From assembly GCA_002104905.1 (NCBI GenBank), contig MCFE01000149.1, positions 89,404 through 153,403 on the forward strand: 64,000 bases of DNA, written 5' to 3'. The stretch comes from Basidiobolus meristosporus CBS 931.73 (lineage: Eukaryota > Basidiobolomycota > Basidiobolomycetes > Basidiobolales > Basidiobolaceae). This document shows positions 63,267-64,000 of the stretch, piece by piece (within the stretch, counting starts at the first letter, position 1; every line of letters starts with the position of its first letter). The notes beneath the pieces are model-generated. The model had not been told where the DNA came from, searched no databases, and saw nothing but the letters and a program-made list of their open reading frames with translations. The translations under genes were made by a program, and so were the position numbers.

Positions 63267-63282
63267 GGGGTGGGTGGGTGGG
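63267..63282 (+). other. G-quadruplex motif
   Basis: GGGGTGGGTGGGTGGG, four G-runs with single-T loops, on the G-rich telomeric strand directly before the 86-bp array. Confidence 0.8.
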
Positions 63283-63283
63283 A

Positions 63284-63792
63284 AATCTTATAGGTGAAGG
63301 ATCTTGTTAAAGATCACATCACTAGGTTAGGGGAGATTGTTAGGGAAGGAGCATCAGGTCAGAAGACCCAATCTTATAGGTGAAGGATCTTGTTAAAGAT
63401 CACATCACTAGGTTAGGGGAGATTGTTAGGGAAGGAGCATCAGGTCAGAAGACCCAATCTTATAGGTGAAGGATCTTGTTAAAGATCACATCACTAGGTT
63501 AGGGGAGATTGTTAGGGAAGGAGCATCAGGTCAGAAGACCCAATCTTATAGGTGAAGGATCTTGTTAAAGATCACATCACTAGGTTAGGGGAGATTGTTA
63601 GGGAAGGAGCATCAGGTCAGAAGACCCAATCTTATAGGTGAAGGATCTTGTTAAAGATCACATCACTAGGTTAGGGGAGATTGTTAGGGAAGGAGCATCA
63701 GGTCAGAAGACCCAATCTTATAGGTGAAGGATCTTGTTAAAGATCACATCACTAGGTTAGGGGAGATTGTTAGGGAAGGAGCATCAGGTCAG
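63284..63792. repeat. subtelomeric tandem array, six 86-bp units
   Basis: Units start at 63,284, 63,370, 63,456, 63,542, 63,628 and 63,714; the last is cut short where the telomere begins. They appear identical by eye. Each contains GGTTAGGGGA and GTTAGGGA, telomere-like phrases. Confidence 0.95.
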
Positions 63793-64000
63793 GGTTAGGG
63801 TTAGGGTTAGGGTTAGGGTTAGGGTTAGGGTTAGGGTTAGGGTTAGGGTTAGGGTTAGGGTTAGGGTTAGGGTTAGGGTTAGGGTTAGGGTTAGGGTTAG
63901 GGTTAGGGTTAGGGTTAGGGTTAGGTTAGGGTTAGGGTTAGGGTTAGGGTTAGGGTTAGGGTTAGGGTTAGGGTTAGGGTTAGGGTTAGGGTTAGGGTTA
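63793..64000 (+). repeat. telomere, (TTAGGG)n
   Basis: About 34 uninterrupted TTAGGG units run to the end of the window, with one 5-base variant TTAGG at 63,921-63,925. The orientation shows a right chromosome end. Confidence 0.98.

Noticed and set aside
63284-63792. CRISPR-like array
   Set aside because: The 86-bp units are directly contiguous without spacers, next to a eukaryotic telomere.

Overview
The window is the right end of a fungal chromosome, running from a transposon graveyard through a gene island to the telomere. The last ~210 bases are uninterrupted TTAGGG repeats read G-rich strand 5'->3'. The organism is most likely a basidiomycete, probably Agaricomycotina. I infer this from the TTAGGG telomere, the many short introns (mostly 55-82 bp, GT...AG) in the housekeeping genes, and a WTAP/Mum2-type m6A-writer subunit. 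The species cannot be fixed from the sequence alone; a Rhizoctonia-like genome would fit.

Layout. (1) 1-19,180: AT-rich, visibly CpG-poor and packed with broken mobile elements. It holds two copia remnants, three copies (A, B, C) of one PIF/Harbinger-type DNA transposon, a 734-bp perfect-architecture foldback element inserted in copy C, two short MITE-like families, and a stack of solo copia LTRs nested in each other with matching target-site duplications. (2) 20,149-35,167: a CpG-containing gene island. It encodes a WTAP-like protein, a steroid-5-alpha-reductase-family membrane enzyme, a nine-exon multi-KH RNA-binding protein, a Sec4/Rab8 GTPase, a choline-phosphate cytidylyltransferase and a Ypt7/Rab7 GTPase. 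Exon structures were worked out by joining frames at splice sites. (3) 36,237-43,779: a composite Ty3/gypsy chromovirus with three ~698-bp LTRs and a large internal deletion, followed by further copia LTRs. (4) 46,869-53,897: two intronless genes, a proline dehydrogenase with an inserted EF-hand-like segment and a C-terminally anchored UDP-glycosyltransferase. (5) 54,389-59,056: a structurally complete copia element with a perfect 5-bp target duplication but three stops and two frameshifts. (6) 59,062-64,000: a non-LTR (LINE) retrotransposon pointing away from the telomere, with telomeric repeats at its 5' end. After it come a subtelomeric spacer, a G-quadruplex motif, six 86-bp tandem repeats and the telomere.

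Functional links. SEC4, PCT1 and YPT7 lie within 5 kb and all serve endomembrane biology (exocytosis, phosphatidylcholine supply, vacuole fusion). The WTAP-like and KH proteins both act on RNA. No operon-like organisation is implied. I did not find an unknown multi-gene system. The most unusual structures are the foldback element, the LINE/telomere junction with its tandem array, the EF-hand-containing proline dehydrogenase, and a second degenerate ORF that travels with the Harbinger transposase.
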